Assembly: GCA_046350895.1 (NCBI GenBank)
Contig: JAXLZL010000002.1
Coordinates: forward strand, 1 to 64,000
Direction: 5' to 3'
Length of the DNA: 64,000 bases
Source of the DNA: HK-STAS-PATE-2 sp046350895
Lineage (GTDB): Bacteria > Patescibacteriota > Patescibacteriia > 2-12-FULL-60-25
In this document: positions 34,829-43,122 of the stretch, in pieces
Layout: each line of letters opens with the position of its first letter
Numbering within the stretch: position 1 is the stretch's first letter
Program-made: the position numbers and the translations under genes
The notes under the pieces: generated by a model
What the model saw: the letters and a program-made list of their open reading frames with translations, nothing else
What the model was told of the DNA's origin: nothing
Database searches by the model: none

Positions 34829-35959
34829 TCAGTTGCAGCTAACGCCAGGGTAGGCGTTGGGCGGGGTGGATCCACCCTGGGCCGCATTGGCGCAGTCCTC
34901 ACGGACCGGCGTCATGAAGCGCAGGACACGGTCACCTTGGTACTGCGGGTCGATCCCCTGGTAGGAGGCGACCTTCAGGCAGGTGGGGCTCGGCGCGATG
35001 CGCGAGAGGCCGTTGCCGAGATTGGTGGTGACGCCGTTCTTCGTGACGAAGACGCGGATCCCCATCTGGCCGGCATCCTGATTGACGCGGCCATCCCAGC
35101 TCACGATGTTCGCGAGGTCCGAGAACGAACCTTGCGAGGCCGTCCACTCGAGCCAGCCGACGCACGAAGCGTTCAGCGTGAACGAACAGGACTGGTTGAC
35201 GTTGCACGTCTGCGGCGAACCGTTGGTATTGGCGCATCCGAAGACCGTGATCTGCAGGTTGCTGTTGGTGACCGACTGGCCGCCGAGCGTACGGAGCCCC
35301 GAAGGGAGACCGTAGAACTCGATACCGATCGAATCACCGAGCAGCGCACCCGTGCCCTGGCAGACATTGCACGACGGATCCGCGGAGTCGATGAGACCGT
35401 CGCAGTCGTCGTCCTTGCCGTTGGAGCAGAGCGTCATGGCCTCGGTCGTCGTAGTCGGCGTGCATTGGCAGACGCCGTTCTCGTCGATCGCGTTGTCGCA
35501 ATCGTTGTCCTTGCCGTCGCAGATCTCCGAGGTCGGAGTGCAGGTCGTGCAGTTGTCGTGCTTCGTGTTGTCCGAAGGCGCGCAGTCCCCGACGTTGGTC
35601 GCGTACCTGTCAGGGCAGGCGGTGCCCGGGAAGTAATTCCCGGGAGCCACGCCCCAGCCGTCACGGTCCTCGTCGAAGTAGCAGAAGACCTGTTGCGTCA
35701 TGCAGTTGTACTGCTTGAGCACGTCGTGGTCGTCGCAGTCGTTGCCCTGGTAGGGCACCCAACCGTCGTCGCAGAAGCCGTTGTTGAAGACGGTCGACTG
35801 CGAGGTCGACACGCCATCGAGATCGGCGTCACGGAAGCACGTGATGTTGCACGTGTCCGTGTCGTGGCACGTCGGCAGCGAGTTACCGCTGTCGACGGTG
35901 CAGCCGGTGAGGGCCGCGAAGACGAACGGGAGAGCGAGTGCGAAACGAATGTTGGACAT
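34829..35959 (-). CDS. MopE-type lipoprotein with calcium-loop motifs (SD-led class)
   Basis: 376 aa from the ATG at 35959, chosen for the strong GGAGG 5 bases upstream. Signal with lipobox ALTGC (Cys near 19). The N-terminal half is rich in Cys and in Asp loops of the metal-binding MopE kind: FRDADLDGV, YFDEDRDGWG, GKDNDCDNAIDENG and GKDDDCDGLIDSADPSC. Such repeats are frequent in myxobacterial and related surface proteins and probably bind calcium or copper. The C-terminal half (about 190-376) is a beta-rich domain without recognised family. The style is unlike the surrounding Patescibacteria genes; the set at 32-37.4 kb looks acquired or specially regulated. Confidence 0.8.
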   Translation of the reverse strand: MSNIRFALALPFVFAALTGCTVDSGNSLPTCHDTDTCNITCFRDADLDGVSTSQSTVFNNGFCDDGWVPYQGNDCDDHDVLKQYNCMTQQVFCYFDEDRDGWGVAPGNYFPGTACPDRYATNVGDCAPSDNTKHDNCTTCTPTSEICDGKDNDCDNAIDENGVCQCTPTTTTEAMTLCSNGKDDDCDGLIDSADPSCNVCQGTGALLGDSIGIEFYGLPSGLRTLGGQSVTNSNLQITVFGCANTNGSPQTCNVNQSCSFTLNASCVGWLEWTASQGSFSDLANIVSWDGRVNQDAGQMGIRVFVTKNGVTTNLGNGLSRIAPSPTCLKVASYQGIDPQYQGDRVLRFMTPVREDCANAAQGGSTPPNAYPGVSCN

Positions 35960-36043
35960 GTTTCCTCCAGAATCTGTGAGATGGTTGTGTAGGTGCGCGA
36001 GCGTTAACTCGAGGAGTTTTGCGTCTGTTAGAACGCCGTCCCC

Positions 36044-36069
36044 CATATCTCATGACAAGGTTTTGTCAG
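36044..36069 (-). promoter_or_regulatory. Possible promoter/operator of the 34829 gene
   Basis: Minus strand CTGACAAAACC with TGACA-aaacct-TGTCA forming an inverted repeat; -10 candidates (GATATG, ATATGG) are poorly spaced. Confidence 0.4.
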
Positions 36070-36081
36070 GAGGTACGGGAG

Positions 36082-36113
36082 GCGGAACATTGAGAGTGAA
36101 CTCATTGTTCCGC
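36082..36113 (-). terminator. Hairpin after the 36137 gene
   Basis: Strong stem GCGGAACA-a-TGAG / CTCA-a-TGTTCCGC without a T-run; likely the 3' end of the 36137 transcript. Confidence 0.6.
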
Positions 36114-36136
36114 TTCAGAACCGATTGAAGGTGCGA

Positions 36137-37405
36137 TCAGGGGTGCCGGCCGCGAAGTCCCCAGCGGACGCCGAGCGAAAGCCCGGCACCGAACGACGTG
36201 CGACGAACGAATCCGTCTTGTGCATTGTCGTTCAGGAGGTTGTACTGGAGGCTCATCACCTCCAGATCGGCACGGAGGAAGGGTACGAGACCCGCTCCGG
36301 TGTCGGCGTGGCCGCTGCGGTTGAGGTTGACCACGAGGCCGACCTCGCCGCCGATGCCGTTACGGGCACGAAGCCCGTCGCCGAGTCCGCTCGAGTTGGT
36401 GTGGTTGGACCACACGCCCGCCGTCGTGACGAGCACGTCGAGGCGGAGCCTCTTGCCGAGCAGCGCTTGCGCACCGACACCGACCGTGAGGCGAACCGGA
36501 TGCTGGATCTCGATCCCACCGTGGTCGTTCATCGCGCCACCGCCCATCCGAAGACGAAGCGTGGGAGCGAAGCGAGCATGGGTCGACGGCCAGAGCGTCA
36601 GCTGCAGGGCACCGCCGATCTCGATCGATCGAGCCGCGATGCCCGTTCGAAACAGGTTGGCACCCGCATCGAACGAGATATCGAGGTTGTCGAAGACGCC
36701 GTGGCCGCCGGTATTGGCCGGCAGGTTGTCGAGACGGTCCTCGATGCGATCGAGACGGGCATTCTGACGACCATCACGTGACGGGCAGAGCTCGTTGCGA
36801 TGTTCGGGAGTCGCGGCGAACCACTCCTCCCACGAGACGTCGTAGCCTTCGCACATGTGGAGGAAGAGCGTGCGCTCATCCGCCTCGAGGCGATGCACGA
36901 GAGTCTCGAACATCTCGATGGTCACGAACTCCGAGACGTCGATGTTGACCGTCGTGCCGGGAGTGGCTGCACCGAGCGGCGCGCAGAACGTGCCGGTAGC
37001 GAAGGTGTGATTCGCCTCGTCGTGCAGGTACCGGAGGCCGGATGCTGCGATGACGAGCGGGATCGTACCCTCGGGGCACTCGGCGCTGCCGCCGATGCCG
37101 TACTCGGTGTGACCGTAGTCGGTCTCGATCTCGCCGTGCTGGCGAGATCCTTCGAGGTTGCCGTTCACGACGACGTACCAACGAGGCGCGGGCGGACGGC
37201 GGCGAACCACCGTACCACCCGTGGGGACCGTGGGCTGGCAGATCTCTCTGCCGTACTCGGCCCGACACACGTCCAGCGAAGGCTCGCTGGAAGCGGTGGT
37301 GCTGTCGGTGTGTCCAGCCGGAGGCTGGGCCATGGCACCGTTGTTCGAGGCCGTGAAGGCCGACAGAGCAAGCGTAGCGACGAGAACCTGGATGAGCTTG
37401 TTCAT
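36137..37405 (-). CDS. Secreted protein with beta-barrel-like C-terminus (SD-led class)
   Basis: 422 aa. Signal peptide (MNKLIQVLVATLALSAFTAS, cleavage after AMA-Q). A Cys-containing region of about 30-150 has no known motif. A short helix (NARLDRIEDRLDNLP, about 225-240) precedes a 175-residue C-terminal domain of alternating beta strands: DISFDAGANLF, IEIGGALQLTLWP, LRLRMGGGA, VGVGAQALLG, VGLVVNLNR and LSLGVRWG. This resembles outer-membrane barrels and ends in the same way as the 32089 protein. The SD is AGGAAA. A consensus promoter lies 235 bases upstream, behind a structured leader. Function unknown. Confidence 0.75.
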   Translation of the reverse strand: MNKLIQVLVATLALSAFTASNNGAMAQPPAGHTDSTTASSEPSLDVCRAEYGREICQPTVPTGGTVVRRRPPAPRWYVVVNGNLEGSRQHGEIETDYGHTEYGIGGSAECPEGTIPLVIAASGLRYLHDEANHTFATGTFCAPLGAATPGTTVNIDVSEFVTIEMFETLVHRLEADERTLFLHMCEGYDVSWEEWFAATPEHRNELCPSRDGRQNARLDRIEDRLDNLPANTGGHGVFDNLDISFDAGANLFRTGIAARSIEIGGALQLTLWPSTHARFAPTLRLRMGGGAMNDHGGIEIQHPVRLTVGVGAQALLGKRLRLDVLVTTAGVWSNHTNSSGLGDGLRARNGIGGEVGLVVNLNRSGHADTGAGLVPFLRADLEVMSLQYNLLNDNAQDGFVRRTSFGAGLSLGVRWGLRGRHP

Positions 37406-37638
37406 GACGTTTCCTATCTGGGTCTTTGACCCATGTGAGAAACCGAGCTTCCGGCTCGGCGACGGCTTTGAGCTGGCCGTACACCGGTAGCTCGATTTGA
37501 ACCTTTGTTTGAGAAGTTGCGTGGATTACCTAGACAGTGAGGTCATTGGTTCTCCAGCCGTCCCGCAGCCTTGCAAAGGAGGATGCGGGGCAACGGAACG
37601 GCTGTAAAACCCATGATTCGCCATTGAAAGAACGTATT
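37406..37638 (-). promoter_or_regulatory. Long structured leader of the 36137 gene
   Basis: The minus-strand leader of about 230 bases contains CAGCCGT ... ACGGCTG with inner CCCGCA / TGCGGG, a large hairpin whose loop carries CCTCCTTTGCAAGG (an anti-SD-like CCTCCT). A six-codon ORF (GGAG then ATGACCTCACTG) follows. A regulatory leader is inferred from structure alone. Confidence 0.4.
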
Positions 37639-37667
37639 ACTATACGCCAAAAAACCCATTTTGTCAA
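37639..37667 (-). promoter_or_regulatory. Promoter of the 36137 gene
   Basis: Minus strand TTGACAAAATGGGT (-35 at 37662-37667), 17 bp, TATAGT (37639-37644). The 14-base start is shared with the promoters at 62703 and 63570. Confidence 0.85.
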
Positions 37668-37777
37668 GGGCTTGGTGACACAATGAGGATACCCTCGATC
37701 GCTAACGATACGAGACTATCTATCAATTGCTGATCACGCCCTCCATTTCGTGATAATTTGTGTGAAGTTACTGCCAG
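37664..37777 (-). CDS. Candidate 37-aa protein behind its own promoter
   Basis: A consensus promoter (37802-37830) and AAAGGAGGGG are followed by an open frame whose first in-frame start would be CTG at 37777. It reads through RNGGRDQQLIDSLVSLAIEG and ends with TGA inside the next -35 box. No ATG, GTG or early TTG is available, so the start is doubtful; a small RNA is an alternative. The rest of 37668-37890 shows no other gene. Confidence 0.3.
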   Translation of the reverse strand: MAVTSHKLSRNGGRDQQLIDSLVSLAIEGILIVSPSP

Positions 37778-37801
37778 AAACTCCCCTCCTTTATTAACTA
37801 C

Positions 37802-37830
37802 ACTATACCATGTATCACGTTATTTGTCAA
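37802..37830 (-). promoter_or_regulatory. Second consensus promoter upstream of the 36137 gene
   Basis: Minus strand TTGACA (37825-37830), 17 bp, TATAGT (37802-37807), with AAAGGAGGGG right after. It resembles the promoter 160 bases downstream. Confidence 0.8.
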
Positions 37831-37891
37831 CTGATTACTTTTCATTTTTGCTAGGTTAAGCCACTTTGGCTAAGGTTAGCCAATACCAAAA

Positions 37892-37915
37892 TCCCTCTCG
37901 CGCAGGCGAGAGGGA
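37892..37915 (-). terminator. Terminator of the Wzz-like gene
   Basis: Hairpin CCTCTCGC / GCGAGAGG (loop CTG) followed by GATTTTGG on the minus strand. Confidence 0.65.
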
Positions 37916-37935
37916 TAAAGGAGGAGCTGAGGAGG

Positions 37936-38553
37936 TTAGACTTCTCGTTTTGGACGACGGAGCAAGAGCCAGGCTACCGACAACATGGCAGCCGCAATAG
38001 CCCCATATGCAGCATTCATCGGGATATTTGGGCGGGCATACCAGCGGGAGTCGAGCGGTGAATCAATCACGGCCACGCGGACGGTAGAACCAAAGTAGTT
38101 AGGGGCCTGCTTGGCGATCTCATTTGAGGCAGCCACGACCAGACTACGGGCTTGGGCGACCTGCGGGGCATAGACCGTGATGGTCATGAGACCAGAGCCG
38201 GCTTCAACACCGACATTGACGGCACGACCCCAATACTTGCGTTTGTCGTATTCGTTTTGGGGGATCTGGCTGCGGTCGAGGTTTTCGGCCTGGGCGACGA
38301 TATTATCAAAAAACGATGACGTGCCGAGCAGCTGCGACAAGTTTTGGGCGATGCGCTCGTTTGATTTGAGCACGGTGAACGAATCAACACCGACGGCATT
38401 TGGCTGGGTGATGAGCAGGCGTACGCTCGACGAATATTCGAGCGGCGACAAAAACGAGAGGGCAAACCCGGCCAAGGCGCCAAGGACGCCATAACCGATG
38501 ATGCGCTTATAGCCAAGCGCGAGCACATGCAATGGATGTTCTTTGTACGTCAT
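37936..38553 (-). CDS. Wzz/YveK-like chain-length or capsule assembly protein
   Basis: 205 aa with two membrane helices, near 18-38 (GYGVLGALAGFALSFL) and 178-198 (AAYGAIAAAMLSVAWLLL), flanking an extracytoplasmic domain. This matches the Wzz / polysaccharide co-polymerase layout, as do YSSSVRLLITQP and the pre-TM2 Pro-rich segment YARPNIPMNA. Such proteins set polysaccharide chain length or partner a tyrosine kinase; no kinase domain is fused here. The upstream HtrA-like gene ends 3 bases before this start, so the two are in one operon. Confidence 0.8.
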   Translation of the reverse strand: MTYKEHPLHVLALGYKRIIGYGVLGALAGFALSFLSPLEYSSSVRLLITQPNAVGVDSFTVLKSNERIAQNLSQLLGTSSFFDNIVAQAENLDRSQIPQNEYDKRKYWGRAVNVGVEAGSGLMTITVYAPQVAQARSLVVAASNEIAKQAPNYFGSTVRVAVIDSPLDSRWYARPNIPMNAAYGAIAAAMLSVAWLLLRRPKREV

Positions 38554-38556
38554 AGT

Positions 38557-39729
38557 TTATTTGAGGATTTCGGTCGCGGTGGCATTGCCCAAGCTGATCT
38601 TTGCTTGAAAGGATTCGTTTTTGCGTTTGCCGTAAAAGGTCACGGTCGCACCCGGGCGATAGTCCATGAGAACTTCAGCGAGATCGGCCGAGCCGTCGAG
38701 CACGTCGCGTTCGACACGTTCAATAATATCACCTTCTACCAAATTACCCGCAGCAGGACCGTCAGCCTTAACGGCCGGTCCTAATTTTTTTTCTGATTTG
38801 AGCAAAAAACCAACCAAATCAGCACGCGTTGATGTTGAAGTGGTTAAGAGCGTTTGTGCCAAATCAATGCCACGCACACCCAGGGTCGCACGATGAATGG
38901 CGCCGTCACTCACAATGGACGAGATGTCGCTCGCCACGGTGCCAACCGGCACCACCAACCATGAACCCGTGTTCTTATCAAAAAGGTCGATAATACCGAC
39001 GACACGGCCCGAGCTGTCACGCAATGGCGCACCGACGATGCTTAAGCCTGTTGGTAAGACAACACGCAAATGGCGCGCTTGCTGCTCTGAGCTCTGAATA
39101 CCGACAGCATAAGCAAGGTCACTCAATGCTACCGGCGCAAAAACCGTTGGCGATGTTTCAGCATAAAGCGTCGCACCCTCTTCAATGAGAGAAGGACGTA
39201 CAAAATTTGCCGCCGTCATATTGGTGACATCGGTTTTGACATAGACAAATCCGGTCGATTTGTCGCGAATGGCTTTTTTGATCGGGGCAAGACCTCCACG
39301 CACGGCAAGTGAGAGAGTGTTCATGTTTTGCGCATTCGCCACCGATGAAGGCAGGACAAACCAACCGTCACCCGTGACGGCAACGGCTTCGCCAATGATT
39401 TGCTCAGGTTGGATGATGCCATCTGCTTCTAGTTCTTTGTTGCGTTTTACGACCTGTACGGCACTCGAAGGCTGGCTAATGAGCTCTTTAGGCAAACCGC
39501 TGACAAGCGGCTTGCTTGAGACGGGCACAACCTCGACTTGAGGCGTGGTGGGCGTCGTCGTTGTACCCATGGTCAATTCTCCCACCTTGGTCTCGATGCG
39601 GTTCAGTGAAGGCATCACTAACGCAAAATATAATGCCGCCGATACCGCGCCACTCACCATGAGGGCGATCAGTACTGTCACCAACAAATGGTCACGGTGC
39701 AAAAAAGCTGGCAGGTCTCGTCGCTTCAT
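38557..39729 (-). CDS. Membrane-anchored HtrA-like protein lacking the catalytic Ser
   Basis: 390 aa from the ATG at 39729. One N-terminal membrane helix (about 17-38), a Thr/Pro linker, a trypsin-like domain (about 110-290) and a PDZ-like C-terminus (about 300-390: LGVRGIDLAQ, LVEGDIIERVERDVLDG). The usual GNSGGPL nucleophile motif reads GLSIVGAPLRDSSG, with no Ser before G-x-P-L, and the His and Asp motifs are not recognisable. It is therefore probably an inactive protease serving as a binding or quality-control protein. Located directly before the Wzz-like gene in an operon. Confidence 0.7.
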   Translation of the reverse strand: MKRRDLPAFLHRDHLLVTVLIALMVSGAVSAALYFALVMPSLNRIETKVGELTMGTTTTPTTPQVEVVPVSSKPLVSGLPKELISQPSSAVQVVKRNKELEADGIIQPEQIIGEAVAVTGDGWFVLPSSVANAQNMNTLSLAVRGGLAPIKKAIRDKSTGFVYVKTDVTNMTAANFVRPSLIEEGATLYAETSPTVFAPVALSDLAYAVGIQSSEQQARHLRVVLPTGLSIVGAPLRDSSGRVVGIIDLFDKNTGSWLVVPVGTVASDISSIVSDGAIHRATLGVRGIDLAQTLLTTSTSTRADLVGFLLKSEKKLGPAVKADGPAAGNLVEGDIIERVERDVLDGSADLAEVLMDYRPGATVTFYGKRKNESFQAKISLGNATATEILK

Positions 39730-39756
39730 GCCGCCATCGTACCACAAAAATCTTGA

Positions 39757-40518
39757 CTATGCCCAGCGAGAAAACAAGATCACGGCCAAAAAACAGGCGA
39801 GAAACAAGGATGACTCAATGATGGCGCTTTGCTTTTTTGGTTTTGGCTCATGCGCATAACGGCGCGCGCGAAAAGGAAGCGCGAAAAGCAAGGCCGCAAT
39901 AACTCCGCTGGCAATGACATCAAGAGGCAAGAGCATGGCGAGAATCCCCGCATGCGCACCGACTAATACCCCCATCAATACCCAACGGCGGTCTTGGTCT
40001 CGGTCTGATGCATGATGCGCTGTACAGGCAAAAGTAACAACGCCGTAAATGACACCAAAAAACGGACTCGTCCAAAACGGAAAACGAATAAAGGCCTGCA
40101 ACCCTGATAATGTCATCGCCAAAAAGAACATCCCGAGCGGGATAAGCGCCAGGTTCAAACGCGACAAACCATGAACAGGATACTTGCTTGGTTCATGCCC
40201 CAAGAGGTAGAGCAACTCAAGCGTGAGATAGGCAAGGCCGCCGACAAACAAACTGAAAAACAATTGCTGCAAACCGCTCTCAACGAGAAGCGCTGCGCCG
40301 CCAGCAATCAAAAACGTCATAACCGGAGGGATAACCTTGATCCACTCTCGCAGGGCTAAGCGCTTATAGCCGATAAGCGCCGCTGACGCGACGAAGACCA
40401 ATACCGAAACGCCAAACAACCACGGAAACGTCTTCCAGGCGATGAATTGCCATCGGCTCAAAAGCAAGATGCCGAAGGCGGCCATGAGCGGCAAAGAGCG
40501 GATCAACAAATAGATCAT
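39757..40518 (-). CDS. Multipass membrane protein, unknown function
   Basis: 253 aa, about eight membrane helices (e.g. SLPLMAAFGILLLSRWQF, FLIAGGAALLVESGLQQLFF read in pieces, and FLACFLAVILFSRW at the end). No motif recognised. Its start overlaps the AI-2E gene stop by 4 bases, so it is translationally coupled to that permease-like gene. Confidence 0.75.
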   Translation of the reverse strand: MIYLLIRSLPLMAAFGILLLSRWQFIAWKTFPWLFGVSVLVFVASAALIGYKRLALREWIKVIPPVMTFLIAGGAALLVESGLQQLFFSLFVGGLAYLTLELLYLLGHEPSKYPVHGLSRLNLALIPLGMFFLAMTLSGLQAFIRFPFWTSPFFGVIYGVVTFACTAHHASDRDQDRRWVLMGVLVGAHAGILAMLLPLDVIASGVIAALLFALPFRARRYAHEPKPKKQSAIIESSLFLACFLAVILFSRWA

Positions 40519-41540
40519 GACGTGCGTGTAGGAAAAGCCTGTACGTACTCAGCGTACGCAACCGAGACGGCCGTCGCGACCGGGATGGCAAACAAAGCTC
40601 CGGCAATACCGAAAAGTTTTGCACCGGTTAAGAATGCCAAAATGCTAATGACCGGACTCAAGCCAACGGCGCGACGCATGATGAGTGGCGCGAGCACATG
40701 GTTCTCAAGCTGGTGGATGACCAACATGAAGGTCAAAGCGATCACGAGGGTGAGCGGCGACATACCGAAAGCAAAAAACGCTACCGGGATAGCGGCCATA
40801 ATCGGGCCGACATAGGGCAAAAACTCCAAAAGGCCGCCGATGATGGCGAGCAAAAGCGCATACGGCAAACCGATGAATGAAAAGCCGGTGAAATAACAAA
40901 TGGTGATGACCAGTGAAAGCGTGAGCTGGCCGCGCAACCAACTACCCAAACGATCAACGACCTGCCATACGGCGCGCGCGGCAAACTCTTGGTATTTTTC
41001 TGGGATGACGTTTTTGAAAATCTTTTTTGCAGCGTCTTCTTCGAGCAGAGTATAGAACGAAAGCGCGATGATGATGATGGCGCCTGTCAGCGCATCAAAG
41101 ACATTGTTCACGCGCGACAGCAATTGCCCGGTCACTTTTTGCAATTCAGGCAAAAGACTGGTGGCCGTCTCTGACGTGATACCGAGCCGCTGAAAAATTT
41201 CTCCGTATTGCCCGAGCGCCGATTGCGAAGACGAAACCGACGAACCAAGCGCCTCTATGGCATGGCTTGCCTGCTCAACCATGGCCGGCACAAGAAAAGC
41301 GACAATCGCAATGATCAATGCCAAAGCCAAAAACAACAGACTACCGACGGCGAGCGCTTTGGGGATGCGCTTCTTCTCTGCCCACTTTACGAAAGGATAA
41401 AGGACGCCGGCCAACATCACCGCCAAAAACGCCGAGAGCAGGACGTCACGCAGGACCCAAACGATGCCCAGGGCCACGGCAAAAGCCAAGGTCTTTATCA
41501 GGGTCGTCAGCGAGATTTCGACCGTATAGAGCTGCTTCAT
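40515..41540 (-). CDS. AI-2E (TqsA/YdiK/PerM) family permease
   Basis: 341 aa with about eight membrane helices in the family order: three N-terminal (VLSAFLAVMLAGVLYPFVKW, LALALIIAIVAFLVPAMV), a soluble amphipathic loop, and five at the C-terminus. The family signature GLPYALLLAIIGGLLEFLPY, then VGPIMAAIPVAFFAF, is clear, as is HQLENHVLAPLIM. Family members export small molecules or act as Na+/H+ antiporters; the name reflects E. coli TqsA only. Divergent from smpB, whose start is about 55 bases away. Confidence 0.9.
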   Translation of the reverse strand: MKQLYTVEISLTTLIKTLAFAVALGIVWVLRDVLLSAFLAVMLAGVLYPFVKWAEKKRIPKALAVGSLLFLALALIIAIVAFLVPAMVEQASHAIEALGSSVSSSQSALGQYGEIFQRLGITSETATSLLPELQKVTGQLLSRVNNVFDALTGAIIIIALSFYTLLEEDAAKKIFKNVIPEKYQEFAARAVWQVVDRLGSWLRGQLTLSLVITICYFTGFSFIGLPYALLLAIIGGLLEFLPYVGPIMAAIPVAFFAFGMSPLTLVIALTFMLVIHQLENHVLAPLIMRRAVGLSPVISILAFLTGAKLFGIAGALFAIPVATAVSVAYAEYVQAFPTRTS

Positions 41541-41593
41541 GAAACGAGCATAACGCCTGCGTCAAAACGTTGCCACTGTGGGTAAATAATGAC

Positions 41594-42055
41594 ATGATGC
41601 CGCCAATGCTTTTGACCGAAAACCGCAAGGCTCGCCACGAGTACCACTTTCTCAAAACCTTTGAGGGCGGCTTGGCATTGGAGGGCCATGAGGTCAAAGC
41701 GATCCGTGAAGGTGGGGCAAAGCTGGATGGGAGCTATTTAAAGATCCTCGGAGGCGAGCTCAAGCTCATCGGTTGCCATATCCGCCCCTATAGCAAGGCG
41801 GCCCACCGCGAAACCATCGACCCAAACCGCACCCTGACCGTGCTCGTAAACAAGAAAGAATTGCGAGAATTAGCCGAAAAATCCGCTGAAAAGGGTTTGA
41901 CAATGGTGCCTATTTCGTTCTACCCTCTCGGTCGACGCATCAAGCTCTCGTTCGCCATTGCCAAGGGCAAGCAAACCCATGACAAACGCGAAGCCCTCAA
42001 GCAACGGGATGTTGAGCGCACCGTCCGCCGCGTCATGCGCGGCGAAGACGAATAA
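41594..42055 (+). CDS. smpB: SsrA-binding protein SmpB
   Basis: Trans-translation partner that delivers tmRNA to stalled ribosomes (about 153 aa). Recognised by LLTENRKARHEYHFLKTFEGG, read in pieces, GLALEGHEVKAIREGGAKLDGSY in pieces, the HIRPYSKA region, and the basic C-terminal tail KGKQTHDKREALKQRDVERT in pieces. Several ATGs lie close together (41570, 41594, 41597, 41606); the family length fits 41594-41606. The tmRNA gene begins 1 base after the stop, so the two partners are adjacent and probably co-transcribed. Confidence 0.95.
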   Translation: MMPPMLLTENRKARHEYHFLKTFEGGLALEGHEVKAIREGGAKLDGSYLKILGGELKLIGCHIRPYSKAAHRETIDPNRTLTVLVNKKELRELAEKSAEKGLTMVPISFYPLGRRIKLSFAIAKGKQTHDKREALKQRDVERTVRRVMRGEDE

Positions 42056-42056
42056 C

Positions 42057-42461
42057 GGGGATGAATCAGCATCGACGTTTAGTCCATTCACACCTTTGCA
42101 AGCCGAGCCTGTAAAACCGCTCGTAAATACCGTTTTACGCATGACAATTGCCAACGTCATTTCCAAAGCCCGTGAGGCGATCGCTTCGGCACTCCGCGCT
42201 CCGGCTTTTGCTCCGACCTTCGCTTAACGCGAATACCTTCGGACCGGTCCCCGCTTGAGCGCCTTCTCAAACGGCCGACTGTCATACTTCGAGGCTCGGT
42301 GTGACCGCGCATGCTCCGCGACTCATACGACGGGCTTGAGCATCCAGCCCGGTGATCTTGTTCTTTTATCACCGGCCTAGCCCCTTGAAAGAACTATGCT
42401 TGTGAACGAGAAGGGTGGGTAGATTAGACGGACGGGGGTGCGATACCCCCCATCTCCACCA
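42057..42461 (+). ncRNA. ssrA: tmRNA (transfer-messenger RNA)
   Basis: The 5' end GGGGATG pairs with CATCTCC before an encoded ACCA end; the T-arm is GGGGG-TGCGATA-CCCCC. A tag frame ends in TAA at 42227 with sequence starting ANVISK and ending APTFA, about 25 residues from a GCC resume codon (the start is inferred). The tag lacks the usual ALAA ending. Hairpin/pseudoknot-like segments follow (e.g. GCCCGGTGAT...ATCACCGGC). Total about 405 bases, directly behind smpB. Confidence 0.9.
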
Positions 42462-42502
42462 CCACGCTGCCCAAAGGCAGTCAGTACCAACTTTCCATAC
42501 AA

Positions 42503-43063
42503 ATGCGCATCCATTATCGCCGCCGCGGCGGCCCCCAGAAAAAAGAAGAAAGCGTTCAATATAATATCAATGAACAGATTACCGTACCTGAAGTACGTGT
42601 CATTGATGATAAGAACGCTTTTTTGGGCGTTATGCCGACCGACCGAGCCCTCGCCATCGCCCAAGAACGCGAGCTCGACCTGGTTGAGGTTTCACCAAAA
42701 GAGAACCCTCCGGTCTGCAAAATTCTCGATTATGGCCAATTTAAGTACCATAAAGAAAAAGAGCAGCGCGCCCAAAAGGCCCATGCCAAGAAAATCGACG
42801 TCAAAGGCATCCGCTTGTCGGTCAAAATGGGCCAAAATGACTTTGATATCCGCTTAAATAAGGCAAAAGAGTTCTTTAAGGACGGGGACAAGGTCAAAAT
42901 CGAGATCATGCTCCGCGGCCGTGAAAAAGAGCATGGCCACCTCGCTCAAGAGCGCATTAAGGCCTTTATCGACCAAATCGCCCTTGAATACGGGGTTACC
43001 GTTGAGCAGCCTATTACCCGCAGCGGTGGCAATGTCTCGGCCATTATCGCCAGAAAGGCCTAA
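42503..43063 (+). CDS. infC: Translation initiation factor IF-3
   Basis: 186 aa; binds the 30S subunit, checks the start codon and prevents 50S joining. The N-domain has NINEQITVPEVRVID and LDLVEVSPKENPPVCKILDYG in pieces; the linker is Lys-rich; the C-domain has DVKGIRLSVKMGQNDFDIRL in pieces and KVKIEIMLRGREKEH. The ATG at 42503 follows an AT-rich stretch with no SD; IF-3 genes often use rare starts, but ATG is suitable here. First gene of the infC-rpmI-rplT operon, just after tmRNA. Confidence 0.96.
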   Translation: MRIHYRRRGGPQKKEESVQYNINEQITVPEVRVIDDKNAFLGVMPTDRALAIAQERELDLVEVSPKENPPVCKILDYGQFKYHKEKEQRAQKAHAKKIDVKGIRLSVKMGQNDFDIRLNKAKEFFKDGDKVKIEIMLRGREKEHGHLAQERIKAFIDQIALEYGVTVEQPITRSGGNVSAIIARKA

Positions 43064-43122
43064 CCCTTGCGTTTTTTCTGAAAATAGCCTAACCTTCGGC
43101 CTCATCACATCCATCCGAGTAT

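Noticed and set aside
34751..35992. 413-aa plus-strand open frame
   Set aside because: Antisense to the MopE-type lipoprotein gene, whose SD, signal peptide and motifs are clear; Arg/Val-rich composition is typical of a shadow frame.
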